Shown piece by piece: positions 1 through 6,775 of a DNA stretch of 15,306 bases. The DNA lies in the NCBI GenBank assembly GCA_003248565.1, contig QFOV01000087.1, positions 1 through 15,306 of the forward strand. The letters are read 5' to 3'. The stretch's first letter is position 1; each line of letters starts with the position of its first letter. The notes under the pieces are model-generated. The model had not been told where the DNA came from. It searched no databases and worked only from the letters and a program-made list of their open reading frames with translations. The position numbers and the translations under genes are program-made. This DNA comes from Stenotrophomonas sp. (GTDB lineage Bacteria > Pseudomonadota > Gammaproteobacteria > Xanthomonadales > Xanthomonadaceae).

Positions 1-329
1 TGCTGGCGATGCCGTGGTTGCCTGCGATGGCCATGGGTATCGCGCTGGCGACGTTCGGGTTCTTTGGCGGCCATTCGGTGGCCAGCAGCTGGGTGGGTGT
101 GCGCGCAGGTGCACTGCGTGCTGAAGCGTCGGCCTTGTATCTGTTTTCGTACTACCTGGGCTCAAGCGTTTTGGGTGCCGTGGGTGGTGTGTTCTATACG
201 CACTGGGGTTGGGCCGGCGTCTGTGGCTTCAGTCTGGTGTTAACGTTGGCAGGTGTTGGTGCAGCGTGGCGGTTGTGGCGTCGGCTGGAGCAGGGGGCGG
301 GTCTGGTGTTGGTTGAGGCGAAGAGCTGA
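1..329 (+). CDS. MFS transporter, C-terminal fragment
   Basis: The gene enters from the left edge; the reading frame is open from position 3 and stops with TGA at 327-329, so only about the last 108 residues are seen. They contain three hydrophobic segments rich in Gly and Ala, with motifs such as GHSVASSWVG and YLFSYYLGSSVLG, and a basic tail (WRLWRRLEQ). This pattern is typical of the last helices of major facilitator superfamily exporters of the YnfM-like group, 12-helix inner-membrane proton-driven transporters. The substrate cannot be told from this fragment. The next gene, a LysR regulator on the opposite strand, converges on it; LysR genes are often found beside such transporters, but regulation of this one is only a guess. 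The MFS family call is fairly secure and the subgroup less so. Confidence 0.8.
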   Translation, partial: LAMPWLPAMAMGIALATFGFFGGHSVASSWVGVRAGALRAEASALYLFSYYLGSSVLGAVGGVFYTHWGWAGVCGFSLVLTLAGVGAAWRLWRRLEQGAGLVLVEAKS

Positions 330-352
330 GAGCCAGAAGCCAGAAGCCAGAA

Positions 353-452
353 GCACCCCTCCCCAACCCTCCCCTTGCCTGCGGCAAAGGGAGGGGGCTG
401 AGCTTCGCCCCCTCCCTTGCGAGGAGCGCAGGGGAGGGTTGGGGAGGGGTGC
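353..452. repeat. Long hairpin repeat between convergent genes
   Basis: Positions 353-375 and 430-452 are a perfect 23-base inverted repeat. Inside it a second stem is formed by roughly 385-398 and 405-417 (AGGGAGGGGGC against GCCCCCTCCCT), so nearly the whole element can fold into one long hairpin. It is flanked by short direct copies of AGCCAGA on the left and TTTTGC on the right. It fills most of the 161-base gap between the transporter stop and the LysR stop and could act as a two-way transcription end. Dispersed hairpin repeats with this kind of C/T-rich arm are common in xanthomonad intergenic DNA; membership of a specific family was not tested. Confidence 0.75.
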
Positions 453-490
453 TTTTGCTTTTGCCCTTGCTCCCGCTGCTACTCTCCCCT

Positions 491-1399
491 TCAACCCGCC
501 ACTTCCCGCTTCAACAAGGCAATGAACTGCCGCAACAACGGCGTCACCGCTTCACGCCGCCATGCCAACTGGATCTCGGACGCCGCACCACGATCAGCCA
601 GTTCCACGAAGCACGCGCCCTCCACCTGGATGTGGCCGCAGGAGGAGGGCAGTACGCATACACCAAGCCCGGCAGCGACCAGACTGATCAAGGTTGATGA
701 CTCACCGGCTTCCTGCACGATGCGCGGGCTGAAGCCGGCATTGCGGCACAGAGTGATCACTTGGTCGTGGATGCCTGCACCCGAATCGCGTGAGAAGCCG
801 ACAAACGGTTCGAGTGCGAATTGCTTCAACGATAAACGTACCGTTGCCGGGTCCTTGCCGCGCAGCACCGGGTGGCTTGCATGCACGACCAGTGCCAAGG
901 GATCGTCGAACAGGTGCTGTGCAACCAGTTCGTCCGGTAGCACGCGCTTGCGGATGATGCCCACGTCCAATTCGTCGGCAAGCAGGGCATCGATCTGGCG
1001 CAGGCTGTTCATTTCTCGCAGCTGCATCTGCACCTGTGGGTGCTGCTGCCGGTAAGCGTAGATCGCGCGCGGGATCTGCGGTGACAGCGGTGTCGCGCGG
1101 GTCAGGCCGATGCGCAGCTCGCCGCTTTCGCCGCGTTGCGCGCGCTGCACACTGTCGACCGCCTTGTCCATGCGCTGCAGGATGTCGCGGGCTTGTTCCA
1201 GCAGTACGTCGCCTGCTGGTGTGAGCTGCACGCGGCGATGGCTGCGCACGAACAGCTGTGCGTCGAGCAGGGTTTCCAGTTGCCGGATCTGTTGGCTGAG
1301 CGGCGGCTGCGACATGCCAAGGCGCTCAGCGGCGCGACCGAAGTGCAGGGTATCGGCGACGGCCAGGAAATAGCGCAGGTGGCGGAGTTCCAGGGACAT
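491..1399 (-). CDS. LysR-family transcriptional regulator
   Basis: The predicted protein of 302 residues has the usual LysR length. An N-terminal winged helix-turn-helix covers about residues 5-62 (HFGRAAERLGMSQPPLSQQI and LFVRSHRRVQLTPAG). A linker helix follows, then the two-lobed effector-binding domain from about residue 90 (GELRIGL) to the end, with the conserved AAGLGVCVLP segment near residue 245. The HFGRAAERL...QPPLSQQI form resembles the BenM/CbnR type that controls aromatic or small organic acid metabolism, but the effector cannot be assigned. The start at 1399 gives a standard N-terminus (MSLELRHLRYF); no strong ribosome binding site is visible. An ATG five bases upstream is in another frame. 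Its 3' end faces the MFS transporter across a hairpin repeat. No divergent partner gene lies upstream, which is the usual LysR target position. Confidence 0.9.
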   Translation of the reverse strand: MSLELRHLRYFLAVADTLHFGRAAERLGMSQPPLSQQIRQLETLLDAQLFVRSHRRVQLTPAGDVLLEQARDILQRMDKAVDSVQRAQRGESGELRIGLTRATPLSPQIPRAIYAYRQQHPQVQMQLREMNSLRQIDALLADELDVGIIRKRVLPDELVAQHLFDDPLALVVHASHPVLRGKDPATVRLSLKQFALEPFVGFSRDSGAGIHDQVITLCRNAGFSPRIVQEAGESSTLISLVAAGLGVCVLPSSCGHIQVEGACFVELADRGAASEIQLAWRREAVTPLLRQFIALLKREVAG

Positions 1400-1444
1400 G
1401 CCATGAGTCTAGGCTGTGAGGCCTTTACCGACCAACTACGCGCC

Positions 1445-1565
1445 CGTCATTCCCGCGCAGGCGGGAATCGCTCTTTGCTGGGTGTGTGAGACCAGGGCAA
1501 GGGCAGAGGCAAGAGCGATGACCCAACATACGTTGGTTGAAAGCCCCGCCTGCGCGGGAATGACG
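1445..1565. repeat. Inverted pair of ATTCCCGC-type palindromic repeats
   Basis: Positions 1445-1465 and 1545-1565 are perfect 21-base reverse complements. The left arm contains the palindrome ATTCCCGC-GCAG-GCGGGAAT; the right copy lacks the last three bases of that palindrome. The core fits the ATTCCC-N8-GGGAAT pattern known as dRS3 in Neisseria, where such sites serve as targets for filamentous phage integration; similar sequences are widespread in other proteobacteria. The 79 bases between the arms show no gene. The element lies upstream of the first LysR gene and downstream of the second. Whether it is mobile, a phage target or merely a terminator-like hairpin cannot be told here. Confidence 0.65.
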
Positions 1566-1570
1566 GCATC

Positions 1571-1610
1571 AAAGCCAAAAGCAAAAAGCAAAAAGCAAAA
1601 AACAAAAAAA
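1571..1610. repeat. A-rich low-complexity tract of AAAAAGC units
   Basis: About forty bases are made of imperfect repeats of AAAAAGC (AAAGCC, AAAAGC, AAAAAGC, AAAAAGC, AAAAAAC) ending in a run of seven A. The tract ends two bases before the stop codon of the second LysR gene. Read from that gene's strand it is a T-rich run directly after the stop, so it could contribute to transcription ending. Repeat-number variation between strains is likely. Confidence 0.6.
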
Positions 1611-1611
1611 C

Positions 1612-2502
1612 CTATCGCTCCGAATGTCCCGTATCGTCGTACTGCCGCGGTGCAAACAGATCCGGCTGGATCAACTCCACAAACGCCCTGGCCTGCGGCG
1701 ACAACACCTTGCCTCGCCGCACCACCACGCCGTAGCTGCGCGAGGGGAAGTAATCGCTCATCGCCCGCGTCGCCAGCTTGTCGCGGTCGCTGTCGTTCAG
1801 GCACAGGGCAGTGACGATGCTGATGCCCATGAACACCAGGTCGACCAGTCGCCAGGTGATCTGCCGGCGCGGCGGCAGGATCAGCGGCCACGGCGACAGG
1901 TCTTCCAGCGTCAGGTTCTTTTTCTTGGCCAGCGGGTGGTCGGGCGGGGTGATCAGCACCTGCTCGAAACGGTAGACCGGGGCGTAGCTGAGGTCGGCCG
2001 GCACATCCATCATCGAGCCGATGGCCAGGTCGGCGGCGTCGCTGCGCAGCAGGTCGGTGCCGTCGGCACTGATCGCGTTGTGCAGGGTCAGGCGCACATC
2101 CGGGTGCTGCTGGCGAAAGTTTTCGACGATTTTCGGCAGGAGATACAGGATGGTCGACGAATTTGCGGCGATATTCAGCTCGCCCGCATCCAACCCGCTG
2201 ACCTTCTCGCGGAAACGCGGCAGCAGCCCGTCCAGGCTTTCCACCAGCGGCTGCGCCATGTCGTACAGCAGCTGGCCCTCGCGGGTAGGCACCAGCCGGC
2301 GCCCGCTGCGCTCGAAAAGCACGACTCCCAACTCCCGTTCCAGCGCCTGCAGCTGCAGGCTTACCGCCGGTTGGCTGACAAAAAGCGCTTCCGAGGCACG
2401 TGAAACCGAGCCCAGGCGCACCGTCTGCAGGAACGCCCGCAGCGGCTTGAGCCGATCAGACTTGTAGGAAAAACGCGGAGTTACGGGCGTCTTGGTGGGC
2501 AT
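1612..2502 (-). CDS. CysB-like LysR regulator of aceBA, apparent internal deletion
   Basis: The protein is 296 residues from the ATG at 2502. The helix-turn-helix spans about residues 20-75 (SVSRASEALFVSQPAVSLQL) and is followed by a regulatory domain starting near residue 108 (GELNIAAN). The C-terminus ends ...YDDTGHSER, as in a CysB-like group of gamma-proteobacterial regulators. Being divergent from aceB across 108 bases, it probably controls the glyoxylate-shunt operon. An anomaly is seen at residues 224/225: LVDLVF runs straight into MGISIVT. Relatives recalled from this group have about 26 extra residues here (roughly QQHRVPY...GGWEVIKQYVAMG), and the other LysR protein in this window has about 28 residues between the corresponding helix and the AAGLGVCVLP segment. 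The loss would remove a helix and a strand of the second lobe. The frame stays open, so the product may be made but unable to respond to its effector. A longer upstream extension of this frame runs antisense through aceB and was not used. Confidence 0.82.
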   Translation of the reverse strand: MPTKTPVTPRFSYKSDRLKPLRAFLQTVRLGSVSRASEALFVSQPAVSLQLQALERELGVVLFERSGRRLVPTREGQLLYDMAQPLVESLDGLLPRFREKVSGLDAGELNIAANSSTILYLLPKIVENFRQQHPDVRLTLHNAISADGTDLLRSDAADLAIGSMMDVPADLSYAPVYRFEQVLITPPDHPLAKKKNLTLEDLSPWPLILPPRRQITWRLVDLVFMGISIVTALCLNDSDRDKLATRAMSDYFPSRSYGVVVRRGKVLSPQARAFVELIQPDLFAPRQYDDTGHSER

Positions 2503-2610
2503 GTTGAGGTAAGTATTAGCACAACTTATGGATAACATTGCAAAAACTGTTTTGTTAAATACCTCCCTGCGGCGGCACGTTGGAGTCCCCGACATACGCA
2601 GGAACCTCCG
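2503..2610. promoter_or_regulatory. Divergent lysR-aceBA promoter region with dyads
   Basis: This AT-rich 108-base gap stands out from the GC-rich coding DNA on both sides. It holds a clear dyad TAAGT-N9-ACTTA at 2510-2528, a second wider one TAACA-N15-TGTTA at 2533-2557, and AAAAC-T-GTTTT at 2543-2553 nested in it. Paired half-sites of this kind are what a LysR-type activator uses when it binds between its own gene and a divergent target. An AGGAA ribosome binding site lies six bases before the aceB ATG (2611). The -35 and -10 boxes could not be fixed with confidence. Confidence 0.55.
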
Positions 2611-4161
2611 ATGTCCGCCGTCGCCCACGCAGTCGTTGCCCAGCAGTCCGCCCCCCGCCCGACCCCGGGCATCACCCTGACCACCCAGCTGGCCGGCCAG
2701 TCCGCGCTGCTGCCGGCCGGCGTGCTGGGCCTGCTCGTATCGCTGCACCGTGCGGTCGAGCCGGGCCGGCAGGCGCGGCTGGTGGCCCGCCGCGAGCGCC
2801 AGGCCTTCTTCGACCAGGGCGGCCTGCCGGATTTCCGCGCCGACACCCGTGCCATCCGCGAGGAGGACTGGAGCGTGGCGCCGATCCCGGCCGCGCTGCA
2901 GGACCGCCGCGTCGAGATCACCGGCCCGACCGATCCGAAGATGGTCATCAACGCGCTGAACTCCGGCGCCAAGGTGTTCATGGCCGCGCCGGCCACCGCC
3001 AAGGGCCCGGGCAAGCACTACACGCTGCGCCCGTTCGAAGAGCAGGCGGTGCTGATCGTGCGCCCGCGCGGCTGGCACCTGGACGAGAAGCACGTGCTGA
3101 TCGACGGCCAGCCGATTGCCGGCGGCCTGTTCGATGCGGCCCTGTTCGCCTTCCACAACGCGCAGACCCTGATGGACAAGGACCGCGGCCCCTACTTCTA
3201 CCTGCCCAAGCTGCAGTCGATGGAAGAGGCGGCGCTGTGGGAGACCGCGCTGTCGCATATCGAAGGGATGCTGTGCCTGCCGCATGGTCAGATCAAGGTC
3301 ACCGTGCTGATCGAGACGCTGCCGGCGGTGTTCGAGATGGACGAGATCCTGTACGTGCTGCGTGATCGCATCGTCGGCCTGAACTGCGGCCGCTGGGACT
3401 ACATCTTTTCCTACCTGAAGACCTTCCGCCGCCACGGCGACAAGGTGCTACCGGAACGCGGCCAGGTGACGATGACCCAGCCGTTCCTGAAGGCGTATTC
3501 GGAACTGCTGATCAAGACCTGCCACCGCCGTGGCGCGCATGCGATGGGCGGCATGGCCGCGCAGATTCCGATCAACCACGATGCCGCCGCCAACGAGCAG
3601 GCGATGGCGCGGGTGCGCGCCGACAAGCTGCGCGAAGTCACCGCCGGCCACGATGGCACCTGGGTGGCGCACCCGGCGCTGATCCCGGTGGCGCGCGCCA
3701 TCTTCGACGAGCACATGTCCGGCCCCAACCAGCACCACGTGCTGCGCCGTGATGTGCAGGCCAACCGCGATGAACTGATCGCGCCGTGCAGCGGCACGGT
3801 TACCCGCGCCGGCTTCGAGAGCAATGTCGAAGTCTGCGTGCGTTACCTGGCCGCCTGGCTGGACGGCAACGGCTGCGTGCCCATCCACAACCTGATGGAA
3901 GACGCAGCTACCGCCGAGATCAGCCGCAGCCAGATCTGGCAGTGGCTGCATGCGGGAAACCAGCACCTGGACGACGGCACCGCGATCGATTTCGCACTGC
4001 TGGCCAGCACCCTGCGCGCCTTGCCGGCGCGCCTGGGCGACACCTCCGCACTGCCCGGTGGCAGCCGCATCACCCAGGCCATCGGCCTGCTCGACCAACT
4101 CAGCCGCGCCGACGAGCTGGCCGACTTCCTGACCCTGCCTGCCTACCGGCAGATCGATTGA
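2611..4161 (+). CDS. aceB: Malate synthase A, apparent 26-residue internal deletion
   Basis: Malate synthase condenses glyoxylate with acetyl-CoA to malate, the second step of the glyoxylate shunt, in the cytosol. The 516-residue product shows the family along its length: VEITGPTDPKMVINALN (101-117), GPYFYLPKLQS (193-203), IETLPAVFEMDEI (234-246), GLNCGRWDYIFSY (256-268), AMGGMAAQIP (311-320) and GLMEDAATAEISR-like LMEDAATAEISR (428-439). By comparison with E. coli AceB, Arg151, Glu235, Asp263 and Asp431 correspond to active-site Arg166, Glu250, Asp278 and Asp447. However, after VFMA (122-125) the family's DFEDS segment and the following barrel region are absent. E. coli has 36 residues between VFMA and IYQL where this protein has 10, a net loss of about 26. 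The missing part is strongly conserved next to the active site, so activity is doubtful unless the sequence is wrong here. aceA follows after 42 bases in the same direction, forming an operon. Confidence 0.9.
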   Translation: MSAVAHAVVAQQSAPRPTPGITLTTQLAGQSALLPAGVLGLLVSLHRAVEPGRQARLVARRERQAFFDQGGLPDFRADTRAIREEDWSVAPIPAALQDRRVEITGPTDPKMVINALNSGAKVFMAAPATAKGPGKHYTLRPFEEQAVLIVRPRGWHLDEKHVLIDGQPIAGGLFDAALFAFHNAQTLMDKDRGPYFYLPKLQSMEEAALWETALSHIEGMLCLPHGQIKVTVLIETLPAVFEMDEILYVLRDRIVGLNCGRWDYIFSYLKTFRRHGDKVLPERGQVTMTQPFLKAYSELLIKTCHRRGAHAMGGMAAQIPINHDAAANEQAMARVRADKLREVTAGHDGTWVAHPALIPVARAIFDEHMSGPNQHHVLRRDVQANRDELIAPCSGTVTRAGFESNVEVCVRYLAAWLDGNGCVPIHNLMEDAATAEISRSQIWQWLHAGNQHLDDGTAIDFALLASTLRALPARLGDTSALPGGSRITQAIGLLDQLSRADELADFLTLPAYRQID

Positions 4162-4203
4162 CCCTTCCCCTTACGCAAGCACGACTTTTTTGAGGACGAC
4201 ACG

Positions 4204-5535
4204 ATGAGCAGCTACCAGCAACAGATCGCCGCCCTGCAGCAGGACTGGGATACCAACCCGCGTTGGAAGGGTTTGAAGCGCACTTACAGCGCCGCCGACG
4301 TGGTGCGCCTGCGTGGCAGCGTGCAGCCGGAGTACACCCTGGCCAAGCGCGGTGCCGAGCGCCTGTGGGAACTGGTCAATGGCGGTTCGAAGAAGGGCTA
4401 CGTCAACGCCTTTGGTGCGATCAGCGCCGGCCAGGCGATGCAGCAGGCCAAGGCCGGCTTGGAAGCGGTGTACCTGTCCGGCTGGCAGGTGGCCGCCGAC
4501 GGCAATACCTCCGAAACCATGTACCCGGACCAGTCGCTGTATGCCTACGACTCGGTGCCGACCATGGTCCGCCGCATCAACAACACCTTCCAGCGCGCCG
4601 ACGAAATCCAGTGGAAGAACATCATCGACGGCAAGGTCAAGGCCGAGGATGCGATCGACTTCTTCCTGCCCATCGTCGCCGATGGCGAGGCCGGCTTCGG
4701 CGGCGTGTTGAACGCCTACGAGTTGATGAAGAACATGATCGTCGCCGGCGCCGCCGCGGTGCATTTCGAGGACCAGCTGGCGGCGGTGAAAAAGTGCGGC
4801 CACATGGGCGGCAAGGTGTTGGTGCCGACCCAGGAGGCGATCCAGAAGTTGTCCGCCGCGCGCCTGGCGGCGGACGTGCTGGGTGTGCCGACCATCGTGC
4901 TGGCCCGCACCGATGCCGAAGCCGCCAACCTGCTGACCAGCGACTTCGACCCCAATGACGCGCCGTTCGTCACCGGCCAGCGCACCGCCGAGGGCTTCTA
5001 CCGGGTGAAGAACGGCCTGGAGCAGGCGATCAGCCGCGGCGTCGCCTACGCCCCGCACGCCGACCTGGTGTGGTGCGAGACCGGCACCCCGGACCTGGGC
5101 TTCGCCCGCGAGTTCGCCCAGGCCGTGCATGCTGCCAGCCCCGGCAAGCTGCTGTCCTACAACTGCTCGCCCTCGTTCAACTGGAAGAAGAACCTGGACG
5201 ACAAGACCATCGCCAGGTTCCAGGACGAGCTGGCCGCGCTGGGCTACAAGTACCAGTTCATCACCCTGGCCGGCATCCACATCAACTGGTTCAACACCTT
5301 CAAATTTGCCCACGACTACGCCCGTGGCGAAGGTATGCGCCACTACGTGGAGCAGGTGCAGGAGCCGGAATTCGCTGCCCGTGAAAAGGGTTACACCTTC
5401 GTCTCGCACCAACAGGAAGTGGGCGCCGGTTACTTCGATGATGTGACCACGGTGATCCAGGGCGGCGCCTCCAGTGTGACCGCGCTGACCGGCTCCACCG
5501 AGGAAGAGCAGTTCCAGACTGAAGTCGCTGCCTGA
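4204..5535 (+). CDS. aceA: Isocitrate lyase
   Basis: Isocitrate lyase splits isocitrate into glyoxylate and succinate, the first step of the glyoxylate shunt needed for growth on acetate and fatty acids. The 443-residue protein aligns by eye with E. coli AceA without large gaps. The catalytic signature KKCGHMGGK is at 196-204 with catalytic Cys198. Other conserved segments are GWQVAADGN (93-101), VHFEDQLAAVKKCGH (186-200), SYNCSPSFNWKKNL (318-331), TLAGIH (354-359) and SHQQEVGAGYFD (401-412). PIVADGEAGFGG at 156-167 has Gly where E. coli has Ala (PIVADAEAGFGG). GAGGA with a seven-base spacer precedes the ATG, supporting the start. It is the last gene of the aceBA operon and is followed by a strong terminator. 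Unlike aceB, it shows no sign of damage. Confidence 0.97.
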   Translation: MSSYQQQIAALQQDWDTNPRWKGLKRTYSAADVVRLRGSVQPEYTLAKRGAERLWELVNGGSKKGYVNAFGAISAGQAMQQAKAGLEAVYLSGWQVAADGNTSETMYPDQSLYAYDSVPTMVRRINNTFQRADEIQWKNIIDGKVKAEDAIDFFLPIVADGEAGFGGVLNAYELMKNMIVAGAAAVHFEDQLAAVKKCGHMGGKVLVPTQEAIQKLSAARLAADVLGVPTIVLARTDAEAANLLTSDFDPNDAPFVTGQRTAEGFYRVKNGLEQAISRGVAYAPHADLVWCETGTPDLGFAREFAQAVHAASPGKLLSYNCSPSFNWKKNLDDKTIARFQDELAALGYKYQFITLAGIHINWFNTFKFAHDYARGEGMRHYVEQVQEPEFAAREKGYTFVSHQQEVGAGYFDDVTTVIQGGASSVTALTGSTEEEQFQTEVAA

Positions 5536-5557
5536 GGGCACTGGCCAGGTCGTTTCC

Positions 5558-5588
5558 AAGGGGCTCTTACGAGCCCCTTCTTTTTTTT
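5558..5588 (+). terminator. Rho-independent terminator after aceA
   Basis: A perfect nine-base stem AAGGGGCTC / GAGCCCCTT (5558-5566 and 5571-5579) with a TTAC loop is followed at 5581-5588 by eight T residues. It begins 22 bases after the aceA stop and closes the aceBA operon, so the next gene is separately transcribed. Confidence 0.95.
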
Positions 5589-5707
5589 GGGGCTTGCCCC
5601 TGTATTAAACGGTGTGGCGGATCACAAAACCGATAATTTTGATGATAGGCTCGCGAGATTACTCGTCTGAGATGGGCGAGCAGTCCATGGGGCAGGGAAT
5701 GAGCGGC

Positions 5708-6775
5708 ATGGCAACAGGGGGTTCAGCACTGGAGTCCGAGCTTTCCATCGCTACGCCGGCGGGGGGGACGGTGCTGCGTGCGCAGTTGTCCCCAGTGGAG
5801 TTCGCGCTGTTCTCCGAGTTTGGTGTTCGCCGCAACTTGCAGGCCGAGCAGGTGCTGTTCCGCCGTGGCGACCTGGGCAGCTCGATGTTCATCATTGTCA
5901 GCGGCACCGTAAGCCTGGATTTCGGTGCCGGGCTGGCACCCAAGCCGATGGGCTGCAACGACTTCTTTGGTGAGCTTGGCCTGTTGATAGAACGCCACCC
6001 GCGTTCCTGTGATGCGCGTGCCAACTGCGACAGCGTGTTGCTGGAGATCACCCACGAAAATTTCCATCGGCTGATCGACCAGGACCCGGCGATGGTGGTG
6101 TTCTTCCTGCGTCGCACCCTGTCGCGGGTGGTGTCCAGCGAACAGCGCCTGATCTCCCAACTCAGCCGCCGCAACCACGAGTTGGAAACCGCGCTCGGCA
6201 ACCTCTACAGCGCCAACCACGAGCTGCACCACACCCGCGAGCTGGTCTACAGCGATGATCTGACCGGGCTCAGCAACCGCCGTGCGCTGACTGCCTATCT
6301 GCAGAAGTCACACCGCTCCGGTCATCGCCCGCAGGGGCTATTGCTGCTCGACTGCGATGACTTCAAGGGTTTGAACGACTCTTACGGGCATCTTGCCGGT
6401 GACCACGCGTTGCAATGCTTCGGTCGCATTCTCGCCTCGGTGACCGGGAAGGACGATATCGCCTGCCGTCTTGGTGGCGACGAGTTCTGCGTATTGCTGA
6501 TGAAGGCCGACGCCGAGAGCCTTCCGCGCACTGCCGAATTCGTGCTCGAAGCCATGCGTCACCTGATTGCCTATCCCGGTGCGGCGGTTGGTGCCTGTTC
6601 GCTGAGCGTCGGCATGGTGTTGATCGATCAAGATCACCATTGGAACGACGCTTATTCGCGCGCGGATCAAGCGCTGTACATGGCAAAGCGCGCCGGTGGC
6701 AATCGTGCGCAGTGGTTCCAGGAAGAATCTGTCGACCTTGAATCTTTCGGTGCAGACCATGTCCAGCGAGACTGA
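5708..6775 (+). CDS. Cyclic-nucleotide-binding domain diguanylate cyclase
   Basis: From the chosen ATG the protein is 355 residues. Residues about 28-145 form a CRP-like cyclic-nucleotide-binding fold (VLFRRGDLGSSMFIIVSGTV). Its phosphate-binding cassette keeps FGELGLL (87-93) and an Arg-Ser pair at 99-100, the residues that contact the nucleotide in CRP. A helical linker leads to a GGDEF domain (about 179-335) with DDLTGLSNRR, LDCDDFKGLNDSYGH and an intact GGDEF at 256-260, so cyclic-di-GMP synthesis is expected. The inhibitory RxxD site reads G-K-D-D, so product inhibition through the I-site is probably lost. Start choice: AGGGA lies nine bases before 5708; in-frame alternatives are 5672, 5687 and 5699. 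It overlaps the next gene by 17 bases. Architecture and pairing with a cyclase gene match XC_0249/XC_0250 of Xanthomonas campestris, where XC_0249 is reported to bind cGMP. Confidence 0.88.
   Translation: MATGGSALESELSIATPAGGTVLRAQLSPVEFALFSEFGVRRNLQAEQVLFRRGDLGSSMFIIVSGTVSLDFGAGLAPKPMGCNDFFGELGLLIERHPRSCDARANCDSVLLEITHENFHRLIDQDPAMVVFFLRRTLSRVVSSEQRLISQLSRRNHELETALGNLYSANHELHHTRELVYSDDLTGLSNRRALTAYLQKSHRSGHRPQGLLLLDCDDFKGLNDSYGHLAGDHALQCFGRILASVTGKDDIACRLGGDEFCVLLMKADAESLPRTAEFVLEAMRHLIAYPGAAVGACSLSVGMVLIDQDHHWNDAYSRADQALYMAKRAGGNRAQWFQEESVDLESFGADHVQRD

Noticed and set aside
353..452. Possible SMAG (GTAG-type REP) element of Stenotrophomonas
   Set aside because: The hairpin lacks the terminal GTAG and is much longer than that family; no clear SMAG copy was found in the window.
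240..525. Short reading frames across the hairpin repeat
   Set aside because: They exist on both strands through the repeat and have no start signals or recognisable sequence.
2503..3435. Upstream extension of the second LysR reading frame, antisense to aceB
   Set aside because: The extra 311 residues are low-complexity, Arg/Gln/His-rich shadow translation of aceB; the real start MPTKTPVTPRFSYKSDRLK is at 2502.
4171..5559. 462-residue antisense reading frame across aceA
   Set aside because: It is a shadow of a high-GC gene with strong family matches on the other strand; it has no recognisable domain.
5613..5626. CRP/Clp-like site TGTG...CACA before the GGDEF gene
   Set aside because: The half-sites are six bases apart instead of eight and the flanking A/T positions do not match; too weak to call.
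5612..5707. GTG start at 5612 for the GGDEF protein
   Set aside because: The region contains a GATAAT box (5632-5637), has no ribosome binding site before 5612, and precedes the conserved domain by about 60 residues.
6696..6758. GTG start at 6696 for the cyclase
   Set aside because: The extra 21 residues lie inside the GGDEF gene and precede the cyclase motif without any family feature; ATG 6759 is preferred.
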